Shown piece by piece: positions 14,271 through 29,900 of a stretch of 64,000 nt of DNA. The stretch is from Karalla daura (taxonomy: Eukaryota > Chordata > Actinopteri > Chaetodontiformes > Leiognathidae). The position numbers and the translations under genes are program-made. Below the pieces are notes generated by a model. It worked only from the letters and a program-made list of their open reading frames with translations, did no database searches and was not told the origin of the DNA. The DNA lies in the NCBI GenBank assembly GCA_029224185.1, contig CM055193.1, positions 15,419,669 to 15,483,668 of the forward strand, read 5' to 3'. The number at the start of each line of letters is the position of its first letter. The first letter of the stretch is position 1.

Positions 14271-17200
14271 TGTGCCGCTTCATTGGTCTTGATTCTCTGT
14301 TGTCATCCTTAAAAGCCTGGAGGATGAATTGCTGAGATGATTATAATTCTGTAAAGCTCCTCTGACCTCTACAGCACAAGACAACACTTGAAAATAATCT
14401 CAGTTCGGGCAACGTTGAGAGAATGAAACAAGCAATCGAATGTCAGAAACTGTTTTTAAAGATATAAATGATTACGGACCCGTTTTTTATACTTTCTTTT
14501 AAAAGATTTTCTGTAAAATCTTAACAGTCAGAAATGTGTTGCTTCCACAAATGCTGCATCACTGCCACCTACTGGGAAGTGTGCCGTGCACAGAGCCTCA
14601 GACGAATCCACACAAATCCTCTGAGGTTCACAAACACATTTCAGTTCAGACATGACAACATTACTGTGTACTTTTCTTACTATTGAGTCGATTTAATAAT
14701 GACAGCACACTAAACATCAAATGGAAGCGGTGAGTTCGCATTTATAAATGATGCTCAGCAGCTTTGATTTGTACATGCTGTTCCCGGTGTTTTATAAACT
14801 GCATACAGAATGATCTCAAAGCAAAAGAAAGCAGAGACTCAAACTTCACTTTTTTCACAGGGGAAATATCACAAAAGAAATAATTAAATCGATAAAATAC
14901 CTCCTTGTGTGCTATGCTGTGACCTGACCAAGCATCTCTAATTAAAACTAACCTCTGAACCAATTACCAGGCTTTACTTCCTCAGTGGATTAAATGACAC
15001 ATCAGCCCCTCCAGCACAGCCAGGATTAGCAGGATTGGTTTCTTCAGCTCAGCGGGCTCCAGCCAGGGGAAATAACACAAAGCCATCAGATGAAAAACAA
15101 GTTTTTTCAATGCAGGAAAACTGAAAATTAAAAGCGAAAGAGGTTGAAGATGGAGATTTCGTATCTATAGAAACTCATGATTTAGTGTTGCATTGATATT
15201 TAGTCCTGTTGTAGCCTTCCAGTACTTGCTTTAGTTGATGGAAATCAGGACCCAATCTGGACCTAGTAGAATAGAAAAATAGAGTAGAATAGCTTTATTT
15301 GGGTTTTCAGAACAAACACTAGTAGTGCACAGTCAAAACGAAATTTTGGTGCATTTTACTTGAAACTGCAACTTGCAACAGTGTGTGTCATTCCTTTATA
15401 TTCTGCATCACTTCTTTGATCACACCATAAAGTCCCAGGGTACACATACCCTTTTCTCCCCCAAGCTCCCAGTGAAGGCTTTTCACATTTACGCACATCC
15501 TCACCCTATGCAACCACAACATGCTTGACTTGATGAAGCTCAGGGCACAGACAGACTGTCCATTCACGCAGATGAAGGCAGAAATATGGGGCAAAGGTCT
15601 GCAAACACTCTCAACCTTTTCCCAGCAGAGGCAAACATGAAAAGCCCTGAATCCAAACTGACTTACTGAGCTCAAACAGGAACATTATAAAAGGTGTTAT
15701 TGTCGTGATGTGACTTGCAATTATTGTTGAAACTCTGCACATGAAAAACTGTTATTTCCTTGATTTCACGAATCTTTTTCATGGCTGAGTTAGAGTTCAG
15801 CTGTTGATCAATAAACCACCAAAACAGTAATTGCATCATGGATTACGTTATTTATCTGTTGGACGTGTAAAAGTGTGTGTGGACTTGCTTTTGGCATACT
15901 TAGCTGTGATGTGTATTTTGCAAGAGAACATGTTGCAAAAGTGAAAAGGAATATCTAAAAGAAAAGACAATTTCTTCACATCACACGTATCTCCTTACTC
16001 ATTCGACAAAGAAGATTGGATTTTTATGGCCTCAGTCAAAGCAGTGAAAGATAAAAGTCACCAAGCTGTCTCATGCATGTATTGGGCAGTTGTGGTTTGA
16101 TCCCCAGCCCTTGTAATCAACATGCTGAGTTTCTGAACCTCAGACTATTTCTTGTACTGTGTGATCAGTGTGTGAAACGTACTGGATTGTCAGTGTGTAC
16201 TCTTCAAAGAATTCCTCCATGGCTGAAGTCCCCCTGAGCAAGGCACGGCCTCTTTAGGCCCCTGAATTTCAACATTGCTGGATTAATAAGGAGATGATTT
16301 ATTAAATGTATTTAGTTATCAGCAGGTCAAACGTTTATATTAGGTTGCATCAGTTCATAATGCATAACAGTTGTGGAGGGGTGCATTTCACTTGTGTTAT
16401 GGAAATGGACCCTGAGATGGCTAGCTACTGTGGCTCTGTCCCTGCAGCCTACATGTCAAAGTATGTTTGGGCAAAATACCAAACCACTGTGTATGAATAG
16501 GAGTGAATGTCTTGCACTATAAATCACCCTGAATGGTTGTGGAGACAGGAAAAGTGAAATGTCAGAATCAGTCCATTTACCATTAACTGTATTCCAGACA
16601 GTCTTGTTTGAAGCGATGGCAGGGAAAGAAAATGTCTTTACTTCTGCACTTCCAATTTCAATGAATACAGGGGTCTGAAGCCTACAGTACATGCTGATAA
16701 TAGAGCTTTTGTATATTTTCCTTGACAATCACCAAATTCAAACAAAGATGTGCTTGGAAGCAAACACACAGCCAGTGTTTTGTTTGTCTCAATACAAAAG
16801 CAGTTTCACTCATTCAGGATAATATAGGGACTGACAAAAGACTTGTGTCTAATGACAAGTAACTGAACTCCTTTTTGAACATGTTTTACTTAATTTTAGT
16901 TATCATTATTAATTAATCAGTAGAAAGATGTGTAGCTTTTTTGTTTTGTTTGTTTTTGTCTTCTATAGACTGTGTTTCTATATATTGCATCGCATACTTC
17001 TTTTTATTTATTTATTTTCTATGATTATAAATGTTTAGTTGGTTTTGTTTTGATTTCCATGTTCAAAATAAATAAAAATAAATAAATAAATCCAGAGATG
17101 AATCAAGAATAATACTTTATATGAAACAGGCCATGTACTAGCAATCATAAGTACTTGTAGAACATGTGAATCCATCCACTAGATTCAGTCTGTACTGGCG

Positions 17201-17840
17201 TCCTGGCAGAAAATCACACCTGATTGTGTGTAATGGTCCAGTGTGCACCATCTGGTTTGCAGATGCTGAACCGGCAAGGGTCTTGGCTGAAAGCTGACGA
17301 CACATGGCCAGTCTGTGACAAAGATCAGACACATTTCACAACTGGCTCGCCTTACTTCACTCCCTCCTCTCCCACATCGAGGGGACGAGGTCAAAGGGCA
17401 GAGAGTTGCAGACGAAGACGCACACACGCGCACCATGAATACACGTTCACCCCTGCAATCACTCAGTGCTTCATTGTCAGCTCCACGGGCAGTGGGTGAA
17501 CATGAGTCTGAGCATCCCAGCACTGCATGACTGCAGTAATCTCTTTTTTATTCTATTGAACCTTGCCTCAGTGTTTGATAAGGACTATTTGTTCGATACA
17601 TGGCTGTATGTAACTGTACAGTTGTCATGTTGCCTTCCAAGCCAATAAATGGGCCTTACTTTCTATAGATTCTCAGGCTGTGATTGGACACTCTTCCAGC
17701 TCTCCTCATGAGGATCAATAGTCATGGTAACAAGCCACGCAACACCAAACAACTCCTCGTGTTGTCCAATGTTCAGCATCATGTGTAGTATTCGAGCATT
17801 CACGTGAATTCTCCTCATTCTACAGTACTGGTTCACGTAC
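14271..17840. other. intergenic stretch between camk1g and g0s2
   Basis: No coding exon was recognised. In human the laminin gene LAMB3 lies between CAMK1G and G0S2, but no laminin-like exon was seen here. The segment 15270-15350, with an 'AGAATAGCTTTATTTG' run and 'ACGAAATTTTG', looks like the tail of an old teleost interspersed repeat. Around 17060-17095 there is an AATA-rich simple stretch. Confidence 0.5.
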
Positions 17841-17845
17841 TGGGT

Positions 17846-18095
17846 TGACGTCACCGGCACTGTTTCACCTACAGGGAGTTTTGCTCTACTGCTTGTCCCT
17901 GAAACCCATGCCCTTTTACCCAAACAGGCCCTTATCTCCAAAAAGGAACTTCCGCCTCATGAATATGCATGTGGCATGGGTGTAGACCTGACACCACTTG
18001 TTTAAATTGCAGCATCGGTCTTCGTTTCTTTGCCTGCGAATGGTTGACTGGGCCGAACACTGAGGAAAAGTCAAGAGATTTTGGCGCGCTTCAAG
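17846..18095 (+). promoter_or_regulatory. g0s2: g0s2 putative promoter with consensus CRE and 5' UTR exon
   Basis: A full palindromic cAMP response element TGACGTCA occupies 17846-17853. A candidate noncoding first exon ends at 18095 (AAG followed by GTCAGT). It joins the acceptor after TTTTACAG, so the coding exon starts at 18223. The transcription start is not defined by the sequence; it probably falls near 18000-18030. CREB control is inferred from the motif alone. Confidence 0.45.
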
Positions 18096-18241
18096 GTCAG
18101 TATTTGCCTATCATCCCTTTATTTATATAGAGTAGTAGAAAAAAAGTGCTTTGGTTGCAGCACTTATTTTGATACTTTTCACTAACGAAGCATCTGTGCT
18201 TGTTTTCTCTTCTCTTTTACAGCAGACAAATCAAACACAAC

Positions 18242-18592
18242 ATGGAAACCATTGGCGAGATCATCCCATTTGCTAAGGAGATGCTGAACCAGAAGGCCAG
18301 CCGAGGCATGCTGAAGATCTACATGCTGGGCTCCACTCTGGCAGTGCTCGGTATGGTGGGCGGACTGGTGGAAACAGTTCTCCTGCCGTTTACGGAGCAG
18401 GACACTGCTGAGGAGCCATGGGCAGAGATGACCAAGGAGAAGAAGAAGGAGAAGAAGCAGGTGCTGGAATCACAAACCTGGGTTGACACCGAGGCGGTGG
18501 ACGTGCTGGACACAGAAGTGATCGAGGTCAAGCCCAAACAACTGATGAATGCTGGCCGGAGGAGCTCAACCAACCGCCTGTTTGCTTCTTAA
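18242..18592 (+). CDS. g0s2: G0/G1 switch protein 2, inhibitor of adipose triglyceride lipase
   Basis: Small lipid-droplet/mitochondrial protein that, in mammals, binds and inhibits ATGL (PNPLA2) and so restrains lipolysis. It has one coding exon and 116 residues (human 103). The first 50 residues align well with the family: METIGEIIPFAKEM at the start, then a hydrophobic segment of roughly residues 28-48 that includes GSTLAVLGMVGGLVETV, the ATGL-inhibitory part. The C-terminal half is lysine- and acid-rich and poorly conserved, as is usual. The start was chosen because it aligns with the mammalian start and lies just after a spliced 5' UTR; the upstream in-frame extension crosses the acceptor. 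A polyadenylation signal is at 18878-18883. Position next to camk1g supports orthology. Confidence 0.93.
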   Translation: METIGEIIPFAKEMLNQKASRGMLKIYMLGSTLAVLGMVGGLVETVLLPFTEQDTAEEPWAEMTKEKKKEKKQVLESQTWVDTEAVDVLDTEVIEVKPKQLMNAGRRSSTNRLFAS

Positions 18593-18944
18593 AGAAACGT
18601 ACAACTCCTGTTGTAAATGGACATGATGATGGAAGTGGTGGTACATTAAATCACCATGCTGAACTGGATACCTTGTGCTCATTCTTTTAGTTTGAATTTG
18701 GTCAAATGTGCAATATGCCCTTGTTGACAGGCAAACATGAGATGTCTAGATACACTGAAAACAGCGGGGAACGGTGATGTGCGGCTGCTGGGCAGCAGAT
18801 ACTTGAAGATGTGATTTGATGAATGTGTGTTGGGGTGGACAAATGGAATGTGTGTGACCTGATTCATTTTGCACTCAAATAAAGCTATATTTCAGCTGGC
18901 AACTGAAATACAAAATTTTACTCTTGATTTTAACTGTGATTTTA

Positions 18945-19570
18945 CGTTTTCTATCTCCATCTATTATCTTAGCTGATTTGTACCTTCAGGGGACTGCTGG
19001 TGCCTATCTCCAGCGCACATAGGACGAAGGGACAGGGGCAGGGAACACACCTAGGATATGTCCTCAGTTCATCTCAGGGCACACCAAACACACACAACAC
19101 ACAACATTCAAAGTAAAAATCTATTCAGAAATTAAGGGAAGACGCAGAGAAGGCATGGACACCTCTAGCTTTTACCCATGAATGCTGAACAGAGCGGAGT
19201 TTTGGAAGCAGAATGGCAGAACGAGATGATTTAGCGCTTAATGAAAAAGATAATAACATTTTAAAATTTCAATCACAAACACTGTAAGTCTGCCAGGAAA
19301 TGGGTGACATGTTTCTGCATTTTGGTGCCATCTGAAAGTCTCAAAGACCATTTGGAGTCTTGAAAGAGTGGCCAGTAATGGGAATCACAAAAGTCTAGCC
19401 CACATGAGATAAAAGCATGGATAACTGTCACACTTACGATCACCTGGCACTCAAACACAGGGGCAATCAAATCTCTGATAAGCCTTAACATGCATGTACT
19501 TGGGCTGTGGGAGGAAACCCAGGACATTCTTGCTATGAGCAGCACCAACCACTTATCCATGAAGCCCCGC
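18945..19570. repeat. diverged teleost interspersed repeat in two halves
   Basis: The left half (about 18945-19100) has the degenerate 'GGGACTGCTGGTGCCTATC ... CTCAGTTCATCTCAGGGCA' pattern. The right half (about 19445-19570) carries 'CAGGGGCAATCAAATC ... TGGGCTGTGGGAGGAAACCC ... ACCACTTATCCATG'. Together they match the usual left and right parts of a very common teleost noncoding repeat, recalled from general knowledge. About 340 bases of unrelated sequence separate them, and the right half lacks its usual central part. The rest of 18890-19888 shows nothing else. Confidence 0.55.
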
Positions 19571-19888
19571 TTTCACATTTGATGCACTTACTATTCCACA
19601 TATAAATAAATGTAACGCTTATTAAATGTTAAGACCAAAATCCTACAACATAGTCAAGTTGAAATTACATGGGGTGTAATTCCATATAGAGAATATAGAG
19701 GGCAGCGAAAAAAAAAGAGGGAGAGAGACGGGTCAACACTGACATCCGCTCAGGTGACGGAAGTGACGACTTAAACCCACCCCATGTTTACTATCGGCGG
19801 CTAAATGGTGCCCGGACAAATAAAGTTGTTTTTGTGACTGTAGAGTCACATCAGGTGAACTCAAGGAGCAGAGGATAAAAGCCCAGCT

Positions 19889-23049
<3,161 letters not shown>

Positions 23050-23550
23050 GCTGGCGCCCGCCTCGGCCAACAGACTCACGTTTGCCACAGCGGTTGGTGC
23101 TTGGAGCAGTCCAGTCAGTGATGTCCTCTGCAGAGAGGAGCGACCCGGCGCGGAGGCCTGCGGCACCAGCCGGGACCAGCGGCTACTTTGCCTCAGTGCT
23201 GGGACCAGTGCAGCTTCTGGCTTTTTGTACACAAGCTGACTTTAACTGAAAATAACTTGTTTTGTTTTCTTGTCGCGTAAATGGTCGTTTTTCAGAAAGC
23301 ACTCTTTGTTTGATATTTGTCAAATGTCAGCCACGTCCCAGTGTAACGTACAGATCATACAGGAATCCAGGCATTTTGTGAATAAAGGATCGCGTTTCTT
23401 TTTTACAGTCTGAGCTCTCCCACATGGTCACTTTTGACAACAGTTTCAGTAAATTTCTTTAATGTTTTTAGCGTTTATCACTTTGGTAAAAGTCCATGAA
23501 ACAAACATGACAAAGGTGGCGTGTCGGGTTTCTATCCATCAGCTTTAGAG

Positions 23551-24866
23551 TCAGTAGTACAAACTCAAGTAGGCCACTCTGCTCCTGTGCTTCAGAAGCT
23601 CCCTCTCACTGTGCAGCTGAGAGAAAAGAGAAGACATTAAATGTTATTCTGTACTCTGAGACTTGATCCTGTTGTAATTTTAGCAGAAGCTTGTATTTGA
23701 ATTAAATGAGGAGACCGACATACACTCTAGTCCCCTCTGAGACGCAGCCCTGGCTGGCTGCTTTGTTTCAAGTCAAAACATCTCCAGACAGTTGGTGTTT
23801 CTCAGTTGACAGCTTTTAGCTGTTTGCTGTAACTTCAGATTACATTGACTTCAACCTCCAGAACTAAATCTTGACAGAAGAATGGAAAATCCTTCCATAT
23901 TTCTCTGAGAAAGCCATGCTGAATCAAGATCAGACACCTATCTCTCACTGATTCCCATTTTCCTAATATGGTGTAACATAAAGAACATTATGGCCGTACA
24001 TTATGGCCTGTGAGAGGAGTGGGTTTGCATCAGCAGAAACCCTGCTGGTTGCCTGTATTTGCTGTGGCCTGGATGTTTCAGGGCATCAGCGTTGGGACAG
24101 CGGGAGTGCAGCCCCTGGCCAGTAACACCAAGCAGACCCCGAGGTGTAGCAGAGGCACGTTCAGCGGGGAGTGAGACTGTCATGTTGTCAATAGGCAGTG
24201 TTGGGGAAACGCCAACTATCACTCGACACTGTCGCCGCTTGTGTAGCCAGTCTCACCCAAACATCTGTTGAACTTCGTTTTTTTTTTTAAGTAAGCACTT
24301 CTGTATTGTGTTGTAACACCAAATCTCACCAGCAACAAACAAGTGTCAGTAGGGATGAAGGTCGTATCAGCATCGTGACGCTGCTCTACTGTTCTCTATG
24401 TGGAGAAGAGTGCCACCTGCTGGCTTTTGACCGGCAGAGGCAAAAGCCTCTGAGCCAAAACTGGCCACAGCTTCTTCTTATGTGGGCTTACTTTGGACAA
24501 TATCTGAAGATCAGTGAAGGAGACCTGATCTGGGTCAGTGACAATGTGCACAATGCATACTAATTAGTTAACAATGTATGGTAATAATGCGCTAAGTTGT
24601 CCAACTCGCCACTGTCACAAACAATTGTGAATGAGCTACTTCGGGGTGCTGTGTTCATAAGCCTTTCAAAGCAAACGGAGCAGAGCTGGCTACACCCACC
24701 TTCACTCTGAGGGACTTCCTCTCCAGCCGAGGCAGTGTGGACCAGTCCGGTCTCCCAAAGCGCATGGGCCAGCTCACTTTGTGGTTTGTCTCCTTGTCGT
24801 GTGCGTAGGTCCCAGGGCTGCATGACAATACGGAGAGCTGTCAGTGCAGGTCAGCTCTGTGAAGGG

Positions 24867-24964
<98 letters not shown>

Positions 24965-25918
24965 AAGTGTGTCTCACCCCGGGTTGGCCGCAGCTGTACA
25001 CGCTATGCTCTTGAAGCGTGGTGCGACAGAGCTGAAAGGTGTTCTGCTTGGAGGGGGAAGTCTGGACCGGCTTTGATCTGGCTGGTACTGCTGCGGGGAA
25101 GGGGTCCCTAGCTGAGGACAAATTAGATGAGACAAATCATGTCATAAATAGATGGAGTGAGTCTCTCTGAAATTCCGATATAAAATAGGTGGTGAGGTCT
25201 CTTCTGCAGATGTTTGAAGGAGAAGCTCAGTTTGTTAAATGCACCTTGTTGCACGGTGGGAACCGCACCGCAGTCCTTGCAGAGAGACAATATCCCCGCT
25301 TGCTCTGTGGCGTCTTCTCTAGGTTGTACGTTATGGTGTTGAACTAGGAGAAATAAAAAGGTTTAATTTGGTGTCTTGCAGGAGACATAGAATGAAAAAA
25401 AAACATGTTGTGGCTTGACTTCCTGGCCAAAGATGTATGGCAAGTCCTAAAATATCATCACATTTTCATTTATAAATTCATGAGTTATTTGTACATATGT
25501 TGCATCTTGACATGGAAGTTAAAACAGATGCATCTGAACAGACAGAAGGATTGTTAGAGGGCATGCTAGTAAATAGCACGAGGCCTACCTAATGAAACAA
25601 TTATTCCATAGCATGTATAGTACCAGAGAACGACGACCACTCTGAATCACCTTTAACCAAACCTGCAAATCACACTTTGGAAAACGAACACGGACACATT
25701 TCCTGAGTAAATGGTCGCGGATGAGGCCGTCTGGACGGACGTACCTCGTGGTTGTTATAGTGACCGGGGCCGACGGTCGACGCTTCCCGTCGCGGTTCCT
25801 GGACTCCGAGGCGGTCCGGAGCGAACTGGTGCGGGAAGACTGTCCTCCTCTGACAGCTGCCGAAACACAACCTCGAGGAGTTGGCGTTTGGCATTCTGAA
25901 CTTCCCTTTGTGCTGCAT
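23551..25918 (-). CDS. pifo: Pitchfork / ciliary microtubule-associated protein 3, 5 coding exons
   Basis: Ciliary protein (PIFO, renamed CIMAP3) linked to ciliary targeting and cilium disassembly. Exons on the minus strand: 25745-25918, 25245-25343, 24978-25111, 24700-24817, 23551-23616. Phases close to 196 residues (human 191). Seen: CFGSCQRRTVFPHQFAPDRL in exon 1, then a GPGHY repeat, GYCLSARTAVRF in exon 2, PFSSVAPRFKS and NPGPGTY in exon 3, SWPMRFGRPDW in exon 4 and RVAYLSLYY at the end. Each matches the mammalian order of motifs. A second in-frame ATG at 25894 would give 188 residues and may be the true start. No single open frame shows the gene because exons are short; the exon 3 frame was fixed by similarity and phase. 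A (GT)n array sits in intron 3. Confidence 0.9.
24869..24960. repeat. (GT)n microsatellite in pifo intron 3
   Basis: About 90 bases of GT dinucleotides, ending about 10 bases downstream (on the minus strand) of the pifo exon 3 splice donor. Confidence 0.97.
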
Positions 25919-25996
25919 AAAAGTTTAGGAACGGGAGGGCTGTCGAGCCAGCGCATTCAGACCAGATTCAGACCCGCAGCCGTCGTGTTTTGCCTC

Positions 25997-26010
25997 GTAA
26001 CCATAGCAAC
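25997..26010 (+). promoter_or_regulatory. RFX-type X-box in the pifo promoter
   Basis: GTAACCATAGCAAC fits the X-box consensus GTNRCC-N(0-3)-RGYAAC exactly, with two half-sites and a 2-base spacer. It lies 79-103 bases upstream of the two candidate pifo start codons, where RFX sites of ciliary genes usually lie. RFX binding is an inference. Confidence 0.7.
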
Positions 26011-26084
26011 CGAATTCGCGCGTGCGTTACGAACACTGGGTGTTCAGCAGTCAAGCCCCTGAACGAATAACCAAAACTCACATC

Positions 26085-26916
26085 CACAGACATTTATTTG
26101 ACATTACAGACAATGTACACTTCACGGGATATACACATCCTTACAACTGACAAAAGCAGAACATAGGCACTGCCATTAAATTCTTCGATGAACCTGAATT
26201 AGGGGTAAACTTTGAACCTTGTTTAGCAGACTTAAATAAATTACTTATCAAAGAAACATCTTTTTTTTTTACAGACTTAATGGCACTTGAAAGTGGGTTT
26301 TGCCTGATAATAGAACTTAACACAAGGAAAAGTACCTACGCTTTTGTAAGGCAGTGTCAAAATGGCAACAATTAAGGGCACAGCCACAAAGAACTCTAAT
26401 CTTTATGTACAGGCACTTCTTTCATTACCAGTAGTCTTTAAATTACAGTCCAGTTGGGAAAAAATAGAAAAAACACAAAGTGAGGTCTGAAGCGCTCCTA
26501 CAGCATCCAACAAACACATTCATGTTGGCACAGAAGGCATTTTCTGGTAAGAATAAATTATTGCAATTATTTTTTGGAAACACAACCACTGTGTCTGACA
26601 AACAGTGACGAAAACATCTTGGCACATGAACTCAACATCAACTCATACAAAGGTGCATCCATTTTGGCACTTCTGGAGGAATTAAATGGAATGTGCCTTG
26701 CAAGGACATGGTGTCCAAAAAAAACAGAAGGGGTAGGAATCAGACAAAGACACAAGACAAATACAGGAGAGAATGTGAGAAAAAGGTTCATTCTGCCAGA
26801 CAAATATCTTCAATGAAAACGTACAAAAGATACAAGACGGGGAGGCACTCTCCTGGGCCCCTGATTTAGCATCAGGCACTGGAGGACAGAGGAGTGTGTG
26901 TGCATTTTGTGGCGCT
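26085..26916 (-). other. atp6ap1: atp6ap1 3' UTR
   Basis: Noncoding sequence after the atp6ap1 stop codon. TTTATT near 26092-26097 reads AATAAA on the minus strand and is the likely polyadenylation signal. This places the end of the atp6ap1 transcript within about 80-100 bases of the pifo X-box. Confidence 0.6.
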
Positions 26917-29900
26917 TCACTCTGACTGGGGCACTGAAATCGTTGGACCTTTGGGATCGTCAAATCGATCCATCGTATTCAGCTGCATGATCATGTGCAG
27001 ACCATACACGAAAATGAGCAGCAAGAGCAGTGATGTCAGCAGGCCCATCCAAATCCCTGCGCTGAAGAAGCCTGCACAGTCACTGGCATAGGAGAAGTTT
27101 GTTCCATTGGCCAAACTGAAGCCCTGAATCTGTTCCACAAAATGAAAAGATGTTAGACAATTATAAACCAGACACATGATTATTAAACAATTCAAAGCTG
27201 CTGCAGTAACACTGAGTGGAAATGTGAATTCAGCACTGTTGTGGCACCTGGAAGTCGACAAAATTGAGCCTCCAATCTGTGACTGTTTGGTTGGTGCCGT
27301 TGAGCAGTAGTAGAGGATCTCGGAAACTGTTGACACTCTGGCAGTGGTAGGAATACTCTACAGGTGTGTAGATGTTCTCGCGCCCAATGAAAGTTGCAGT
27401 GCTGCCTCCAGATTGCAGCTCCACAGTCTCCAGCGTGGACCAGTTCCGTGCAGAGACGGGATAAAACCGCTGACTCATTGTAAAACTGGAGATGAAAAGA
27501 GAGCAAGTGATTCAGGAACAGCATATAATAAAAAAGACTAAAGATAGAACTGTGAAAAATGCATTGTGTGTAAAACTAAAATGTACTCAGACTACTAATG
27601 GTAACACATAAAATGATTGGGCTGGGACTACCCTTATACACTTGAACTGAAATAATTTGATTAAGAAGAAATTGAGAAGCACTAGTGATACACTCATTAG
27701 GCGGCTTGGTTAGCATAGGAAACAAGCATGCAGGGTGACTGGCTTTGTCCAGTGGTAATAAAACCTGCTTGCCAACAACTCTAGTCACATATTGAATAAA
27801 CATCATGCTTGTTCATTGTTAGTTAACTTTTACAATTCTGAGTAACTTTAAAAATCAATGCTTACAGAAAGACATGTATGTGTTGAGACAACAGATTTTG
27901 TTACCTTCACACAAAGATATGATAGACTATTTCTTTAAAAGGCCACGTACCGCAATGTGTAGCCGGATGCATAACTGAGGACAAGCCTGAAGTCAGAACA
28001 GAGAGAGTCAGAATAGAGTTCATTTTCATTAAAATCTCATTTAAATAACAAATTCAGAGGTCTAAATATGTCCATGAGATGTTAATAAGCCGGCCATCTC
28101 ACCGAGAGTTGCTAAGATTACACATGGATTCTCCCACGACCACGGTGGGCTCTTGTGCAGCAAGGTCGATCCAGTCTGAAGTTCTTGAGAGGCTGATATT
28201 GAGAGACCTAGCCCAAAGCATGATGCAAGGGCGCCCCGTATCATTATACATAATGGGTGGTTTGACTGGATCAGCTTCAGCTTGAGCTTGGAGCAAGGTC
28301 CGGCCCACAGGCTGTTTAGACATAGATGGCTCTGAAACAACCTGTTGAGAGTGGTGATTAATGTGAATATTATAGTTCTTCATGGTTCTGGTACCACCTG
28401 AGGTTACATGAGTTTGTGTATGTCAAAAATTCTTACTCGTGACGGCTGGAGTCCAGTGTATACTGCGGTATAGGGGACACTTTTGGCCTTCATGGTGCTC
28501 AGAACTTCCCCAACAATCTCATCTGTTACAAACAAAAATACACCTGTCTTACACTGTACATAAAAAAATCGTACAGTATATGATTGTATTCAGATAAGTT
28601 GACACCATTTAGTTCCTTTGAAGTGAAAACTTACCGTTGTTACGTAGGACTTCCTTGCAAGACTTGTGCAAGCTACAAAACAGTACAAATATTTATTTTA
28701 ACATCATTATAAGTAGGACAGATTCAGTGATGGTTATGCTGCAGGGTATAATTCTCACCCAGTACAGTATGGGAGATTGAGAAACAGCAGGTTGCTGACA
28801 GACGCGTTGATGCTGAGATGTGACAGAGTGTCTGCATCTACAAGTAGAGGTGGGACACCCAGCTTCTCCTGCAGCATGGCCGGGATACTGGAGGAGCCCG
28901 ACCACTCCAGTGCTGGAAGCGTCACTGATGAGGAAGAAGACTGCAGTGCAGCCTGAAGAGGAGTGGGTGGGAAGAATTAACAGCATTATTACCCAGACAA
29001 AGTGTTCTTTATCGATGACTCAGGTATAAGTCATAAAAAAAAACCCACCTCAAGGTTTTGAAAGGCACTATCCTGCTGGTTGCCATACACTCCACCATAG
29101 ACTGTGAAGTCATCTTTGCTTAACTGTTAACAAATAATCACATAAGAACATCACTATACATGTGTAGAGAAGAGGAAAGGTTTTTGTCTTTACATGGCAC
29201 AAATTGAAATACAGTGGTACTGTGGAAAGGGAAGTCAGGCCACAGCTCACTGTCATACCAGAATGAAAAGACTGTCACGTGGGACTGCAGTACAACTACG
29301 CATGACTCAGAACTACCCTTTTTACAGAATGTACAAATTCAAGGACTAACCGTTGAACAAATGTTGTGAAATCAATGGCAAAACTAAGTGGAAGTACAAA
29401 TCTGGTCTTTTTCCTCTACGCCATTCACCCCCAGCTCCAACTGATTTCGTGACATACTGTGACCATGCATCCTGCAAACGTAGCAATACAGCCTGCATGC
29501 CTTAAAGACTGACCTTGTCCTGCAGAAACACCAGCACAGTGTGGGGAGTAGAACCCAAGGCTGAGTCCAGGTAGGATGACAGCTGATCATTGGATGTGAT
29601 GTGACCAGCTGCAGGTGAGGCCAGTGGTGGTAAGCTACATGTGCAGATAAACACATGCAATGAAGTTGGTATCAGTTGTTTTAATACATTTCAGAAATGA
29701 TGCAGTGGATATCATGACACTGACAACAAATCAAAGCACCAACAAAGCACATACAGCACAGGGCAAATACACAGAGGACAGGTAAACAGTACATTGCAGG
29801 GCACAACCTGCATGCATGTTTACATGCATGGTTTTGGCTCTTGGGAGGAAATCAGTCCAAACTAAGATGATCCATGCAGACAATATCCACACAGAAGGGC

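Noticed and set aside
24735..24962. Val-Cys repeat open frames over GT arrays (also near 10775 and 22080)
   Set aside because: They are translations of dinucleotide repeats.
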